Shown: one piece after another, positions 22,962-32,131 of the stretch | Layout of the letters: each line of letters begins with the position of its first letter | How positions within the stretch are numbered: position 1 is the first letter of the stretch | DNA from: an uncultured Myxococcales bacterium | GTDB lineage: Bacteria; Myxococcota_A; Bradymonadia; UBA7976; UBA1532 | Reading direction: 5' to 3' | Assembly: GCA_903847385.1 (NCBI GenBank) | Contig: CAINDO010000577.1 | Location: forward strand, 1 to 34,309 | Length of the DNA: 34,309 nucleotides | Program-made: the position numbers and the translations under genes | Notes under the pieces: generated by a model | What the model was told of the DNA's origin: nothing | Database searches by the model: none | What the model saw: the letters and a program-made list of their open reading frames with translations, nothing else

Positions 22962-24437
22962 TCACTCGGCGAAGGCCGCGCCCCACCGCAGCAGCAGCTC
23001 ACCCGTCGCCGCGGCCAGGCGTACGTCGGCCACGGCGGCGTCGACCCGGGCGCGCTCCTCGGCCAGGCGGGCGCGCCGCAGCGCATCCTCGGCCTCACGG
23101 ACCTCGAGGGGCACGCCGGCCCCGCTCGCGACGCGCTTCTGCTGCGCCTCCACGCTCTGGGCGGCCAGGGCGGCGGTCTGGGCGGCCAGCTCGCCCTGCT
23201 TTCGGGCGCGCGCGAGCGTCTCGCGCTGAATCTGGGCCTCGGTCGCGGCGCTCTGCAGGCTGGCTTCGAGGCGCGCGCGGGCGGCGGGCACGGCCAGCTT
23301 CGCGGCGGCCCGCTCGGCGTCGTTCCGCTCGCCGGAGAGCGGCAGCTCGAACACCAGCCCCACGTGCGCGCCGGGGTTGTCCAGGCCGCCGACCTGCGTG
23401 AACGCCGGCCCCTCGGCCTCGTTGCCCAGACCCTGCAATTGCACCCAGGCGGCCAGATCCAGCCGGGGGCGCGTGGACTCGCCGGCCGTGCGCAGGCGGT
23501 CCTCGGCCCGCTCGACCTCGGCCTGGGGCGCGCGCAGCGCCGGGGCGCTCTGCAGCACCCGCGCGCGCACGTCGCCCGCCTCGGGGGCGTCCCGGGGCGT
23601 CGGGGGCGCCTCGTCCTGCGTCCAGGCCGGTGAGGGCGCGTCGTCGCCCATGGCGCGCTGCAGCGTCCGAACGGCGCGGTCCACGTTCAGCTCGGCGGCG
23701 TCCACGGCCTGTGCGTGTTCGGCGAGGCGCGTCTCGTAGGTCAGGCGCTCCAGGGGGGCGGCGGCGCCCGCGTCCACCCGCCGGACGACCTCGTCCCGCG
23801 TGGTGGTCGCCAGGGCCAGCGCGGCGCGCTCGATGGCCAGCGCGCGGCGGGCGTACCAGAGCTCCCAGTACGCCTGCAGCGTGGCCGACAGCGTGTCGCT
23901 CGCGGTCGCGTCGCGCGCGGCCTCGGCGGCGACCCGGTCCAGGCGCGCGGCGCGCAGCTCGGCCTCGCCCACGTGAGTGCCGAAGCCCCGCAGCAGCGGC
24001 TGCGTCACACCCAGCCGCAACAGCAGGCCGTGCCCCGTGGACTCCGTGGCCGGCGCGGGCGGGGCGGTGTCCACCAGGCGGTGCTCAACGCGCAGATCGA
24101 GCTGCGTGCCCCAGGCGAGCGGCTGCACCAGGTCGGCGCCCAGCACCAGCGACTTCGAGGTCGTGACGTTCGTGCCGCCGCCGCCGTCCAGCCCCGGCGT
24201 GCGCTCGGCGTTCAGCCCGGCGTCGAGCAGCAGCGACGGCCGGTAGCGGCTCGACTGCGCGCGAATCGACTGGGCGGTGCGCGCGACATCGCTGATCGCG
24301 GCCTGCAGCGCGGGCTGGCGCGCGAGGGTGTGTTCCACGGCCGCGCGCTCGGTCAGGGTCTCGGCGTGGGCGCCCCCGGCGAGACACAGCCCGAGACACA
24401 GGGCCGTCAGGGGTCGAAAACGCGGTGAATCACTCAT
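22962..24437 (-). CDS. TolC-family outer-membrane efflux channel
   Basis: 491 residues. A signal peptide ends GLCLAGGAHA (about residue 25). The two OEP repeats are visible as long alpha-helical stretches: the first with DVARTAQSIRAQSSRYRPSL and SATLQAYWELWYARRALAIE, the second with GVPLEVREAEDALRRARLAE. Beta-barrel segments with LGADLVQPLAWGTQLDLRVE and LLLRLGVTQPLLRGFGTH sit between helices, the usual order. It is the outer-membrane channel of the tripartite pump whose other parts lie directly upstream. The start overlaps the permease gene's end by 8 nt, so the channel is the last gene of the operon. Confidence 0.93.
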   Translation of the reverse strand: MSDSPRFRPLTALCLGLCLAGGAHAETLTERAAVEHTLARQPALQAAISDVARTAQSIRAQSSRYRPSLLLDAGLNAERTPGLDGGGGTNVTTSKSLVLGADLVQPLAWGTQLDLRVEHRLVDTAPPAPATESTGHGLLLRLGVTQPLLRGFGTHVGEAELRAARLDRVAAEAARDATASDTLSATLQAYWELWYARRALAIERAALALATTTRDEVVRRVDAGAAAPLERLTYETRLAEHAQAVDAAELNVDRAVRTLQRAMGDDAPSPAWTQDEAPPTPRDAPEAGDVRARVLQSAPALRAPQAEVERAEDRLRTAGESTRPRLDLAAWVQLQGLGNEAEGPAFTQVGGLDNPGAHVGLVFELPLSGERNDAERAAAKLAVPAARARLEASLQSAATEAQIQRETLARARKQGELAAQTAALAAQSVEAQQKRVASGAGVPLEVREAEDALRRARLAEERARVDAAVADVRLAAATGELLLRWGAAFAE

Positions 24438-25635
24438 GGCGCAGTGCCTCGATGGGTTGGAGCCGCGCGGCCTTGCGCGCCGGCAGGAAACCGAAGAGCA
24501 CGCCGACGCCCGCCGAGAACGCGAAGGCGAGCGCGACCATCTTGCCCGAGAGCAGGAACGGAAAGTCGAAGGCCCGCGTGAACGCGTACGCGCTCCCCAG
24601 GCCGATGCTCACGCCGATCAGACCGCCGACAGCGGACAGCGTGACGGCCTCGATGAGGAACTGTCGCAACACATCGCTTCCGAGCGCGCCGATGGCCATG
24701 CGGGTGCCGATCTCTCGCGTCCGCTCCGTGACGGAGACGAGCATGATGTTCATGATGCCGATGCCCCCCACGACGAGACTCACGGCGGCCACGGCGGCGA
24801 GCAGGGCGGTGAGCATGCCCGTCGTCGTCGACACGGCGTCGATGATCTCCTGCATGTCGCGCACGCCGAAGTCGTTGGGCTGCCCCGGCTGCAGGCGGCG
24901 CCGCTCGCGCAGCAGGCCCTCGACCTGGTTCTTGACCGCCGCCGTGGAGCGCCCCTCGCGTACGGTGGCGAAGATCATGGTCACGTGGTCGTTGCCGGAG
25001 ATGCGCTGCTGGAACGTCCGCAGGGGCATGAGCACCAGGTCGTCGTTGTCCATGCCCATGCCGCCCGCGCCCTTCGAGGCCAGCACGGCCACGACCTCGC
25101 AGGCCATGCGCCCGACGCGAATGGACTGGCCGATGGGAGCGCCCCCGCCGAAGAGCTCGCGCGCGGGCGTGGCGCCCAACACGCAGTTCGCGCCCGCGCC
25201 GCCGAGGGTGGCCTCGACCCCGCGTCCCGTGGCGACGTCGAAGTTGCGCGCGGCCAGGTAGTCCGCCGTGGAGCCGGTGACGGTGGTCCGCCAGCTCTTG
25301 CCGCCGGAGACCACGAGCATGCCGCGGCTGGCCGTGGGCGCGATGCGCAACAGACCGGAGATCTCGCGGCGCAGCGCGTCGATGTCGTCCGGATCCAGCG
25401 GTTTGCCGGGCCCGCCGGTGTTGACCATGCGCCGGTCGACCTCGGGGCTGATCATCAACAGATTGTCGCCGAGCGACGAGATGTTCTGGCGGACCTTCGC
25501 GGTCGCGCCGTCACCCACGGTGGTCAGCGCCACCACGGCCGCGACGCCGATGACCACGCCGAGCATGGTCAGAAGCGAGCGCATCTTGTTGCGGCGCAAC
25601 TCCCGCAGCGCCATCAGGATGGTGGTGGAGATCAT
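24430..25635 (-). CDS. MacB-type ABC transporter permease (FtsX family)
   Basis: 401 residues. The N-terminus has the MacB permease signature ALRELRRNKMRSLLTMLGVVIGVAAVV, one membrane helix. A large periplasmic MacB_PCD domain follows (about 45-270, including GDNLLMISPEVDRR, ASKGAGGMGMDN and TFQQRISGNDHV). Three more helices lie in the C-terminal FtsX domain (about 275-390) with GGIGIMNIMLVSVTERTREI. E. coli MacB is a fusion of ATPase and permease; here they are separate, as in LolCDE-like and many MacB-type systems. It overlaps the ATPase gene by ATGA and the channel gene by 8 nt. It is the mechanotransmitting subunit of a tripartite efflux pump; the substrate is unknown. Confidence 0.94.
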   Translation of the reverse strand: MISTTILMALRELRRNKMRSLLTMLGVVIGVAAVVALTTVGDGATAKVRQNISSLGDNLLMISPEVDRRMVNTGGPGKPLDPDDIDALRREISGLLRIAPTASRGMLVVSGGKSWRTTVTGSTADYLAARNFDVATGRGVEATLGGAGANCVLGATPARELFGGGAPIGQSIRVGRMACEVVAVLASKGAGGMGMDNDDLVLMPLRTFQQRISGNDHVTMIFATVREGRSTAAVKNQVEGLLRERRRLQPGQPNDFGVRDMQEIIDAVSTTTGMLTALLAAVAAVSLVVGGIGIMNIMLVSVTERTREIGTRMAIGALGSDVLRQFLIEAVTLSAVGGLIGVSIGLGSAYAFTRAFDFPFLLSGKMVALAFAFSAGVGVLFGFLPARKAARLQPIEALRHE

Positions 25636-26345
25636 GTCGAAGCCTCGCTCTGCGGGTGGTCGGACACGATCCGGCCATCGCGGAAGGTCACCACGCGGCT
25701 CACGTAGGTCGCGACCTCGGGCTCGTGGGTGACCATCACGATCGTGAGGCCCCGCGTCTTGTTCAGCTCGACGAGGAGCCGCATGATCTCCTCGGTGCGC
25801 GACGAGTCCAGGTTGCCCGTCGGCTCGTCCGCCAGGAGCAGCTTGGGCTCGCAGACCAGGGCGCGGGCGATGGCCACCCGCTGCTGCTGTCCGCCGGAGA
25901 GCTCGGCCGGCGTGTGTTTCGCGCGGTCCTCCAGGCCCACGAGGCGCAGGGCCGCCAGGGCGCGCTCCCGGCGCTCGGCGGCGGGCACCTTGCGATAGTG
26001 CAAAGGCAGCTCCACGTTCTCCAGGGCGGACGTGCGCGCGAGCAGGTTGAAGCTCTGGAACACGAACCCCAGGTAGGCCCGGCGCAGACGCGCCCGCTGG
26101 TCGGCGTCCAGGGCGGTGACGTCCACGCCGTGGAACAGGTACTGGCCGGCCGTGGGCTCGTCCAGGCAGCCGATCACGTTCATGCAGGTCGACTTGCCCG
26201 AGCCGCTGGCGCCCATGATGGCCACGAACTCGCCGGCCTCGATGCGCAGGTCGACGCCGTCGAGCGCGTGGACGACGGAGTCGCCGCTGCCGTAGACCTT
26301 GGTCACGCCGCGCAGTTCGATGGCGGTGGTGTCCGGTGTGTTCAC
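25632..26345 (-). CDS. ABC transporter ATP-binding protein (MacB/LolD group)
   Basis: 237 residues. The Walker A is GASGSGKST (45-53), the Q-loop is in FVFQSFNLL, the signature is [15 protein letters not shown], Walker B is [13 protein letters not shown] and the switch His is in MVTHEPEVA. The [21 protein letters not shown] block is typical of the MacB/LolD/FtsE branch of ATPases that drive FtsX-type permeases. It is the cytoplasmic motor for the permease encoded next; both overlaps (ATGA on each side, shared with the adaptor stop and permease start) show tight translational coupling. Confidence 0.96.
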   Translation of the reverse strand: MNTPDTTAIELRGVTKVYGSGDSVVHALDGVDLRIEAGEFVAIMGASGSGKSTCMNVIGCLDEPTAGQYLFHGVDVTALDADQRARLRRAYLGFVFQSFNLLARTSALENVELPLHYRKVPAAERRERALAALRLVGLEDRAKHTPAELSGGQQQRVAIARALVCEPKLLLADEPTGNLDSSRTEEIMRLLVELNKTRGLTIVMVTHEPEVATYVSRVVTFRDGRIVSDHPQSEAST

Positions 26346-27574
26346 GGCTTCGCCTCGGCCGACACGTCCGTGACGATCAGATCGCCCTCGGCGAGCTGTG
26401 GGGCGGTGATCTCGGTCTGTTCGCCGTCCGTGAGCCCCGCGACGACCTCGATGGGTTCGATGGACTGCGGCGGGCCGGCGATCAGCCGCCAGACGCGCGG
26501 CTTGCCGTCGTGCTCGATGCCCGACTTGTCGTGGGGCGGGCCATCGAGCATCGAGCGCCGCTGGTTCGAGGGTGGCGCGAAGCGCAGGGCCGCGTTGGGC
26601 ACGCGCAGCACACCCGTGCGCGACTCGGTCTGGATGGTCACGGTGGCCGTCATCCCGGGGCGCAGCAACAGATCGTCGTTGCTGACGCGCAGCAGGGCTT
26701 CATAGGTCACCACGTTGTCCTTCGTGACCGCGACATTGTGGATGTCGTGCAGCACGCCGGGGAACTTGCGCCCGGGCCAGGCATCCACGGTGAAGGTCGA
26801 CTTCTGCCCGACTTTGGCGCGGCCCACGTCGGCCTCGTCGATGGCGATGGTGACCTCCATCTGTCGCAGATCCCGGGCGATGCGGAACACCACGGGGGTG
26901 GTCATGCCCGCCGCCAGCGTCTGTCCGGGCTCGACCTCGCGCGAGAGCACCACGCCGTCCAGGGGCGAGCGGATCTGCGTCTTCTCCAGGGCCGTGCGGC
27001 GCGACGACACGTCGGCCTGGGCGACGGCCACCTGCGCGCGGGCGGCGGAGACGGCGGCGTCCGCGCGACGTGCGGCGGCCTCGGCGGTCTCGAGCGCCTG
27101 TCGCGAGGTGAGGCCATCCGCGGTCATGCCCCGCGTGCGCTCGACGGCTTGCCGGGCCTCGATGACGCTCGCCTCGCGGCTCTTGACCTCGGCACGCGCG
27201 GCGAGCAGTTGGGCCTCGGACTGTCGCAGCGAGGCCTGATACTGGGCGGGGTCGATCTCCACGAGCACCTGGTCGACGTGGACGATGTCGTTGAAGTCCG
27301 CGTGTACGGCGCTCACGCGGCCGCTCGTCTCCGCGCCCACGGCCACGGTGTCCTGACCGCGCAGGGCGCCCGTGGCCGAGATCGTCGCGGCCAGGTCGCC
27401 CCGCGCCAGCGGCGCGGTGACATAGGTCGGTACCGCGGGCGTGCTGCGCATCTGCAGAAACACGCCCACGCCGATGCCCGCCACGACGAGTCCGAGCAGG
27501 ACGAAACGCAGCACCCTGCGCCAGCCCCGGGGCCGCGGCTTGCCAATCTGCTTCATGAGATCGTTCTGTTCCAT
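26342..27574 (-). CDS. Periplasmic adaptor (HlyD/MacA-type membrane fusion protein)
   Basis: 410 residues from the ATG at 27574; an in-frame ATG six codons later is the alternative, and neither has a clear ribosome-binding site. A basic N-terminus leads to one membrane helix (VLRFVLLGLVVAGIGVGVFL, about 21-41). The first lipoyl half is GDLAATISATGALRG, with AVGAETSGRVSAV. A long coiled-coil hairpin (about 108-185) carries AEAAARRADAAVSAARAQVA, and the second lipoyl half is IRSPLDGVVLSREVEPGQTL. Beta-barrel and membrane-proximal domains follow, with LLLRPGMTATVTIQTESRTG. It links the permease to the TolC-type channel. It is the first gene of the efflux operon, divergent from a LytTR two-component system across a 168-bp region holding a perfect inverted repeat. 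Confidence 0.94.
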   Translation of the reverse strand: MEQNDLMKQIGKPRPRGWRRVLRFVLLGLVVAGIGVGVFLQMRSTPAVPTYVTAPLARGDLAATISATGALRGQDTVAVGAETSGRVSAVHADFNDIVHVDQVLVEIDPAQYQASLRQSEAQLLAARAEVKSREASVIEARQAVERTRGMTADGLTSRQALETAEAAARRADAAVSAARAQVAVAQADVSSRRTALEKTQIRSPLDGVVLSREVEPGQTLAAGMTTPVVFRIARDLRQMEVTIAIDEADVGRAKVGQKSTFTVDAWPGRKFPGVLHDIHNVAVTKDNVVTYEALLRVSNDDLLLRPGMTATVTIQTESRTGVLRVPNAALRFAPPSNQRRSMLDGPPHDKSGIEHDGKPRVWRLIAGPPQSIEPIEVVAGLTDGEQTEITAPQLAEGDLIVTDVSAEAKP

Positions 27575-27742
27575 GAGACCGAGATAACGCCCTGGATGCG
27601 TGCGTGCAGGCCCGCTCCGGTCGGCGGTCGCCGGGCGTCGGTGAACGGCCACGGGGGCCAGCGCAAACGACCGCTCGCCGCCCGGAACGGCCGTTCACCG
27701 ACGAAAGCGGCAATCGCCCGGCGCCAGTGGTACTGATGGTCC
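27575..27742. promoter_or_regulatory. Divergent control region with perfect 15-bp inverted repeat (candidate LytTR operator)
   Basis: CGTCGGTGAACGGCC (27636-27650) is the exact reverse complement of GGCCGTTCACCGACG (27689-27703). The arms are 15 bp each with centres 53 bp apart, about five helical turns. The right arm overlaps the perfect 12-bp palindrome GAACGGCCGTTC (27685-27696), so CCGTTC occurs three times in all. CCGTTC is the start of the AlgR-type LytTR box, and CCGTTCAC partly fits the LytTR half-site pattern with GTT in the middle. The arms lie 61 bp from the adaptor ATG and 39 bp from the kinase ATG. Binding by the adjacent LytTR regulator is inference. Confidence 0.6.
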
Positions 27743-28867
27743 ATGTTCGCGACCGACCTCGTTCCCGAGCCGCCGGCCACCGCGCTCCCCATGGGACGCG
27801 GGCGGTTCCTGCTGTTCCAGGGGGTCATCTGGGCGCTGCTGTCGGTCGTCGTCGTGCTGCCGGCCATCCGGTTCCCCGGCGTGGACCTGGCCGAGTGTGC
27901 GGGCTGGGTCTCCGGGTGGGCGGCGCTCGGGGTCCTGTGCTCGACGGCGCTGGCCGGGCTCTATGGCCGGCTGCCCGAGCGGCAACTGCGTGGCGCGCGG
28001 GGCATCCTGGTCATCGGGCTCGTGTGCCCGGCGATGGCCGCCGTGTGGTCGGTGGCGCTCGCCGCGCTCGAGCCGCTCGTCGGGCGCGAACCCTGGGCAC
28101 CGCCGGACGCGCCGGCTCATCTGTACGTGGTGGTCGGCCTGGTCCGCGGCACGTTCCTGCTCGGCCTCTGGAGCGCGCTGTTCCTCGTGAATCTGCTGTC
28201 ACGGCGCGTGCTGGCGGCCCGCGAACACAGCGTGCGCGCGCAGGCGCTGGCCGATCGCATGCAGCTCGCCGTGCTGCGCAGTCAGATCAACCCGCACTTC
28301 CTGTTCAACGCGTTGAACTCCGTGGTGGCGCTCATCGGCGAGAACCCGCGCGCGGCGCAAGGCATGGTGCGGGACGTCGCCACGTTGCTGCGCGCCTCGC
28401 TGGACGCCGACACGCGCCGCGAGACCACGGTGGCGCAGGAGTTGAGCTTCGTGCGCCTGTATCTCAAGTGTGAGCAGGTGCGGTTCGAGGAGCGGCTCGT
28501 GATCACGTGGGACACCGACCCGGCGGTGGAGACGGCGAGCGTGCCGCCGATGATGTTGCACCCGCTCGTGGAGAACGCCGTGAAACACGGCATGGCCGGC
28601 GCCGTCGACGCGCCGCTGCAGGTGCGCATCACCGCCCACCGCAACGGTGACACGCTCGACTTCGAGGTCGCCAACACCGGCACGCTGGCCGCCTCGGCCA
28701 ACGCCGGCCTCCATGCTTCGCCCGGCATCGGGCTGCGCAACGTGCGCGGCCGCCTCGCCCATCTCTTCCCGGGCCGCCACGTGTTCGAGCTCGTCGAACG
28801 CGACGGCTGGGTCGTCGCGCACATGCGCTTGCCGGGCGGGGGCGCGGGCGGGGGGGCGGAGCAATGA
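27743..28867 (+). CDS. LytS/AlgZ-type sensor histidine kinase
   Basis: 374 residues. Four hydrophobic segments lie in the first 150 residues (FQGVIWALLSVVVVLPAI, GWAALGVLCSTALAGLY, GILVIGLVCPAMAAVWSV and LVRGTFLLGLWSALFLVNLL), so sensing is by a membrane domain without a large periplasmic loop. The His-kinase domain (PF06580 type) has His185 in the NPHFLFNALNSV motif, the N-box HPLVENAVKHG and the G-box GIGLRNVRGRL. This branch partners with LytTR regulators, and the next gene is one. The stop overlaps the regulator start (ATGA). The signal is unknown; the divergent efflux operon suggests an envelope or drug stress. Confidence 0.93.
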   Translation: MFATDLVPEPPATALPMGRGRFLLFQGVIWALLSVVVVLPAIRFPGVDLAECAGWVSGWAALGVLCSTALAGLYGRLPERQLRGARGILVIGLVCPAMAAVWSVALAALEPLVGREPWAPPDAPAHLYVVVGLVRGTFLLGLWSALFLVNLLSRRVLAAREHSVRAQALADRMQLAVLRSQINPHFLFNALNSVVALIGENPRAAQGMVRDVATLLRASLDADTRRETTVAQELSFVRLYLKCEQVRFEERLVITWDTDPAVETASVPPMMLHPLVENAVKHGMAGAVDAPLQVRITAHRNGDTLDFEVANTGTLAASANAGLHASPGIGLRNVRGRLAHLFPGRHVFELVERDGWVVAHMRLPGGGAGGGAEQ

Positions 28868-29616
28868 CCTTCCGGGTGCTCATCGTCGACGACGAGCGGC
28901 TCGCGCGGGTCGCCCTGCGCTCCGTGCTCGCGGATCGGACCGACGTGACGATCGTCGGCGAGGCGGACAGCGTGGCCTCCGCCCGGCGCCAGATCGCCGA
29001 GCTCTCGCCGGATGTGATCTTTCTGGACGTGAACATGCCCGGCGGCTCGGGGTTCGAGCTGTTCCGCGAGCCCGTATCCGCGCGGGTGGTGTTCTGCACG
29101 GCCTACGAGCAGTTCGCCGTGCGGGCGTTCGAGGTCAACGCGCTGGACTACCTGGTCAAACCCGTGGGCCCCGAACAGATCGAGCGCGCGCTCGGCCGGC
29201 TGCCGGCGCCACAACAGACGCAGACCGGCGCAAACGACGCCCCGGACCCGCCGCTGATGCTCGACGATCTGGTGGCCCTGCGCGAGAGCCACGCGATGCG
29301 TTTCGTCCGGGTGCGGGACATCGTGCACCTGCAGGCGGCGGACGACTACTCCGAGGTCCACCTGACGAGCGGCCGCCCGGCGCTGGTGGACGTGACGCTG
29401 CGCCGCTGGGAGCTGCGTCTGCCGGCGGCGGACTTCGTGCGCATCCACCGGTCGTCGCTGGTCAACCTGCACCACGTCGACGAGGTCCGCTACACGGACG
29501 GCCGGTGGGAGATCGCGCTCCACGCCGCCGGCGAGCCCGTGACGCTGACCGTCAGCCGGCGCGTGGGGCGCGAGCTCGGCGATCGCCTCCGCGCGCGCAG
29601 CGTTCGCGTCCTGTGA
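28864..29616 (+). CDS. LytTR-family response regulator
   Basis: 250 residues. Receiver domain 1-120: acidic pocket Asp9/Asp10, phosphoacceptor Asp55 in VIFLDVNMPGG, Thr79 and Lys99 in DYLVKP. A linker rich in Gln/Thr/Pro follows. The LytTR DNA-binding domain (about 145-245) contains FVRVRDIVHLQAADDYSEV, FVRIHRSSLVNLHHVDEV and LTVSRRVGRELGDRL, all diagnostic. It is expected to bind CCGTTC-like direct or inverted sites and so to regulate its own divergent efflux operon. Start overlaps the kinase stop. The stop lies 3 bp from the convergent GH31 gene. Confidence 0.95.
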   Translation: MTFRVLIVDDERLARVALRSVLADRTDVTIVGEADSVASARRQIAELSPDVIFLDVNMPGGSGFELFREPVSARVVFCTAYEQFAVRAFEVNALDYLVKPVGPEQIERALGRLPAPQQTQTGANDAPDPPLMLDDLVALRESHAMRFVRVRDIVHLQAADDYSEVHLTSGRPALVDVTLRRWELRLPAADFVRIHRSSLVNLHHVDEVRYTDGRWEIALHAAGEPVTLTVSRRVGRELGDRLRARSVRVL

Positions 29617-29619
29617 CGC

Positions 29620-32121
29620 TCAGGGGGCGGGCGGGAGGTCGAAGCTCTGCGCGCCCGGGCCGCGCTCGATCCGCACGGGCTCGCCGCCCCGACCGTGCAG
29701 CTCGAACACATAGCCGGTGAAGTGATCGCCGGTGAGCGTCACGGTGTCCCCCTCGATCGTGATCGTCGTGCCGCCCAGCGTCTCGAAGGTGCGGCGCCCC
29801 TCGCCGGGGTACAGACGCACGGTCAACACACCGGGATCGTTCGCGTAGCTGTCGACGTCCGGGTCCGTGGCCGGCGCGAGCGTGTCCACCGTGTCCCGCA
29901 ACAGGGGCACGATGGCCCCCTCGCGGGCGTAGAGCGCGATGCGGTCGAAGGGGATCTCGCGCTGCAGCGTCGTGGGGCCTTCGATGACCTCGCCGGTGAA
30001 CCAGTCGTAGAAGCGCCCGGCGGGGAACACGACCTCGACCATGCCCGTCTCGTCGATCACCGGGGTGACCAGCAGGGCGTCGCCCAACAGATACTCCGTC
30101 GCCGGGTGCACCCCGAGCTCCGGGTGCGCGAAGCCCAGCGGCCGTGTCACGGGTCGCCCCGTCTCGTGGGCGTCCTCGTTGAACGGGTGGCGGTACGCGT
30201 GCAGCCGGATGAACAGACGCGCGAACTCGCGATAGATCGACAGCGTCTCCGTGTCGAACTGGCTGATGGGCTCGGCGTCGCGGCCCGTCTCGTGTTCCTC
30301 GAAGTCCCAGGGATTGTGTTGTTCGCTGCCACCCGTCTGCATCACGGTGCCGAGCGCGCTGTAAGCCACCCAGCGCAGGAAGACCTCCTTCGGCGCGCGA
30401 CCGTGGCGGTAGCCGCCCGTATCCGAGGCGAACCAGGGATAACCGCTCGTCGAGAGCGACAGACCGCCCGCTATGGCCGCCGGGAGGCCGCCCACGTGCC
30501 GGTTCTCCTGGTACTTCTCGAAGCCGTTGCACAGATCGCCGGGCCAGATGGTCGTCGTGAGCGTCTGGTCGCCGTAGGTGCCGGCGCGCGAGAGAATGAA
30601 GCCCTGCGCGTCGCCGCCGGTCAGCTCGGCGAAGGGGCGGTGGTAGTAGGGCGCGATGCCGTGGTGCATCGTCCGCTCCGTCTCGCCGTTGTGGAAGTCG
30701 AAGGGCAGCGCCACGGGCCCGGAGCCCACCTGGATGTCTTCGCCGAAGTCGAGCTTGAACCCCTGCGCGCCCAGGTCCGTGATGCGTTGGATGATGCCCT
30801 TGAAATACATCGCCGCGTCCGGGTTCGTGAGATCCACGAAGTCGGCGTCGAAGGACTTGGGCCAGCCCGGCGGCGTGTGCACGAACCAGCCGTTTTCACT
30901 CGCCGTCTGCCACAGGTCGCCCGTGTCCGGGGCCAGGTACGGCGAGGCCCAGACGGCGAACCGCAGGCCGGCCGCGTGCACGGCGGCGACCAGACCCTCG
31001 GGATCGGGGAACTTCGCCGGGTCCATCACGAAGGTGTTGATGCCCGTGGCCCAGGGGCGGTCGAGCCACATGCCGGACATGGGCAGGTCGTTCTCGCGCA
31101 AGGCCCGCAGGTCGTCGTAGACCTGCTGCTGGTCGCGGTTCTCGTTGCGCCAGATCCAACCGCCGAAGGCGAACTCGGCGGGCCGCGCGGGCTGCCCGGT
31201 GAGCGCGACGTAGTGGGGCAGCACGTCCGTCGGTGTGTCCGCGCCGAACAGATGGAACTTCAGGCGTTTCGTCTCGAAGACCACCTGGATGTGTTCCGGG
31301 TCCGAGGCGGCGACGTCGAAGTCGGCGGGGTGGCGGTCCTCGACGAACAGACCCCAGCCGCCCGTGCCGATGAGCAGCGGCACGGCCACGTGATACTCGG
31401 AGTAGAACCCCTCGCTGTGGATGTCCGGGCCGATCTGCATCGGGCGGCGTTTGCCGCGGTGCTCCGGTGTGTCGAACAGCTCACCCAGGCCGTAGTAGGC
31501 CTCGCCCTCGGGCGCGTCCAGCACCAGGCGCAGCTGCACGAGGCGGTCCGGGTCGTCGGGCACGACCTCGGCGGTGAAGCGGCCCTCGGCGTCCGTGCCC
31601 AGCGTGAAGGCGGCCTGCCAGTCGCCCACGCCCAGGCGCGTCGGCACGCCGTCGGGCCCCGGCTCGCCCACGGGGGACAGCGTCTCCCAGGTCACGCGGT
31701 AGGTCGCCGGTTTGGCCGGGTCGTAGTATTTCGACCGATCGAAGGCCTCCTCGCGGGTCTCGGCGAAGGCGGCGTCGATGCGGCGCACCTGCGCGACGGG
31801 CGCGCCGTCGCGGGTGACCGTGAGGCCGAAGGGCGCCGCGCGCACCTCGAGCCGGAACCGGCCGGCGCCGAGCGTGGCGGCGGGGGGCAAAGCGGCGTCC
31901 GGGGTCGGGGGGGCGGCGTCGCCTGCGGCGTCCTGGGGCGGCGAAACCGCGTCGATCACGGCGTCCCTGGTGTCCTGAGGGGCGTCCCCGACGAACGCAT
32001 CGGGGCCCCGAGCGTCGGCGGTCTCGCCGTGCGGGGCGGCCGCCGAGTCGTCCTGGCAGGCGGGGAGCAGGGCGACCAGAGCGAGGGTCGCCGGGAGAGC
32101 ATGAAACCGGGTGAAGCGCAT
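29620..32121 (-). CDS. Glycoside hydrolase family 31 lipoprotein
   Basis: 833 residues from the ATG at 32121, chosen over one 9 nt upstream. A lipoprotein signal ends LLPAC (Cys22) and a Pro/Asp/Ala linker runs to about residue 80. The GH31 N-terminal beta-sandwich spans about 85-300 (EGEAYYGLGELFDTPEHRG). The TIM barrel follows with PMSGMWLDRPWATGIN, the catalytic nucleophile motif GFKLDFGED (Asp458, as KTDFGE in E. coli YicI), and WPGDLCNG (Asp529), the candidate acid/base, 71 residues later (66 in YicI). FASDTGGY is also present. The pattern is closer to alpha-xylosidase/alpha-glucosidase members with DFGE than to those with DMNE. The substrate is not readable. As a lipid-anchored enzyme it should act on the surface or in the periplasm. 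It lies 10 bp after an SGNH esterase gene. Confidence 0.93.
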   Translation of the reverse strand: MRFTRFHALPATLALVALLPACQDDSAAAPHGETADARGPDAFVGDAPQDTRDAVIDAVSPPQDAAGDAAPPTPDAALPPAATLGAGRFRLEVRAAPFGLTVTRDGAPVAQVRRIDAAFAETREEAFDRSKYYDPAKPATYRVTWETLSPVGEPGPDGVPTRLGVGDWQAAFTLGTDAEGRFTAEVVPDDPDRLVQLRLVLDAPEGEAYYGLGELFDTPEHRGKRRPMQIGPDIHSEGFYSEYHVAVPLLIGTGGWGLFVEDRHPADFDVAASDPEHIQVVFETKRLKFHLFGADTPTDVLPHYVALTGQPARPAEFAFGGWIWRNENRDQQQVYDDLRALRENDLPMSGMWLDRPWATGINTFVMDPAKFPDPEGLVAAVHAAGLRFAVWASPYLAPDTGDLWQTASENGWFVHTPPGWPKSFDADFVDLTNPDAAMYFKGIIQRITDLGAQGFKLDFGEDIQVGSGPVALPFDFHNGETERTMHHGIAPYYHRPFAELTGGDAQGFILSRAGTYGDQTLTTTIWPGDLCNGFEKYQENRHVGGLPAAIAGGLSLSTSGYPWFASDTGGYRHGRAPKEVFLRWVAYSALGTVMQTGGSEQHNPWDFEEHETGRDAEPISQFDTETLSIYREFARLFIRLHAYRHPFNEDAHETGRPVTRPLGFAHPELGVHPATEYLLGDALLVTPVIDETGMVEVVFPAGRFYDWFTGEVIEGPTTLQREIPFDRIALYAREGAIVPLLRDTVDTLAPATDPDVDSYANDPGVLTVRLYPGEGRRTFETLGGTTITIEGDTVTLTGDHFTGYVFELHGRGGEPVRIERGPGAQSFDLPPAP

Positions 32122-32131
32122 GCGCGGCACG

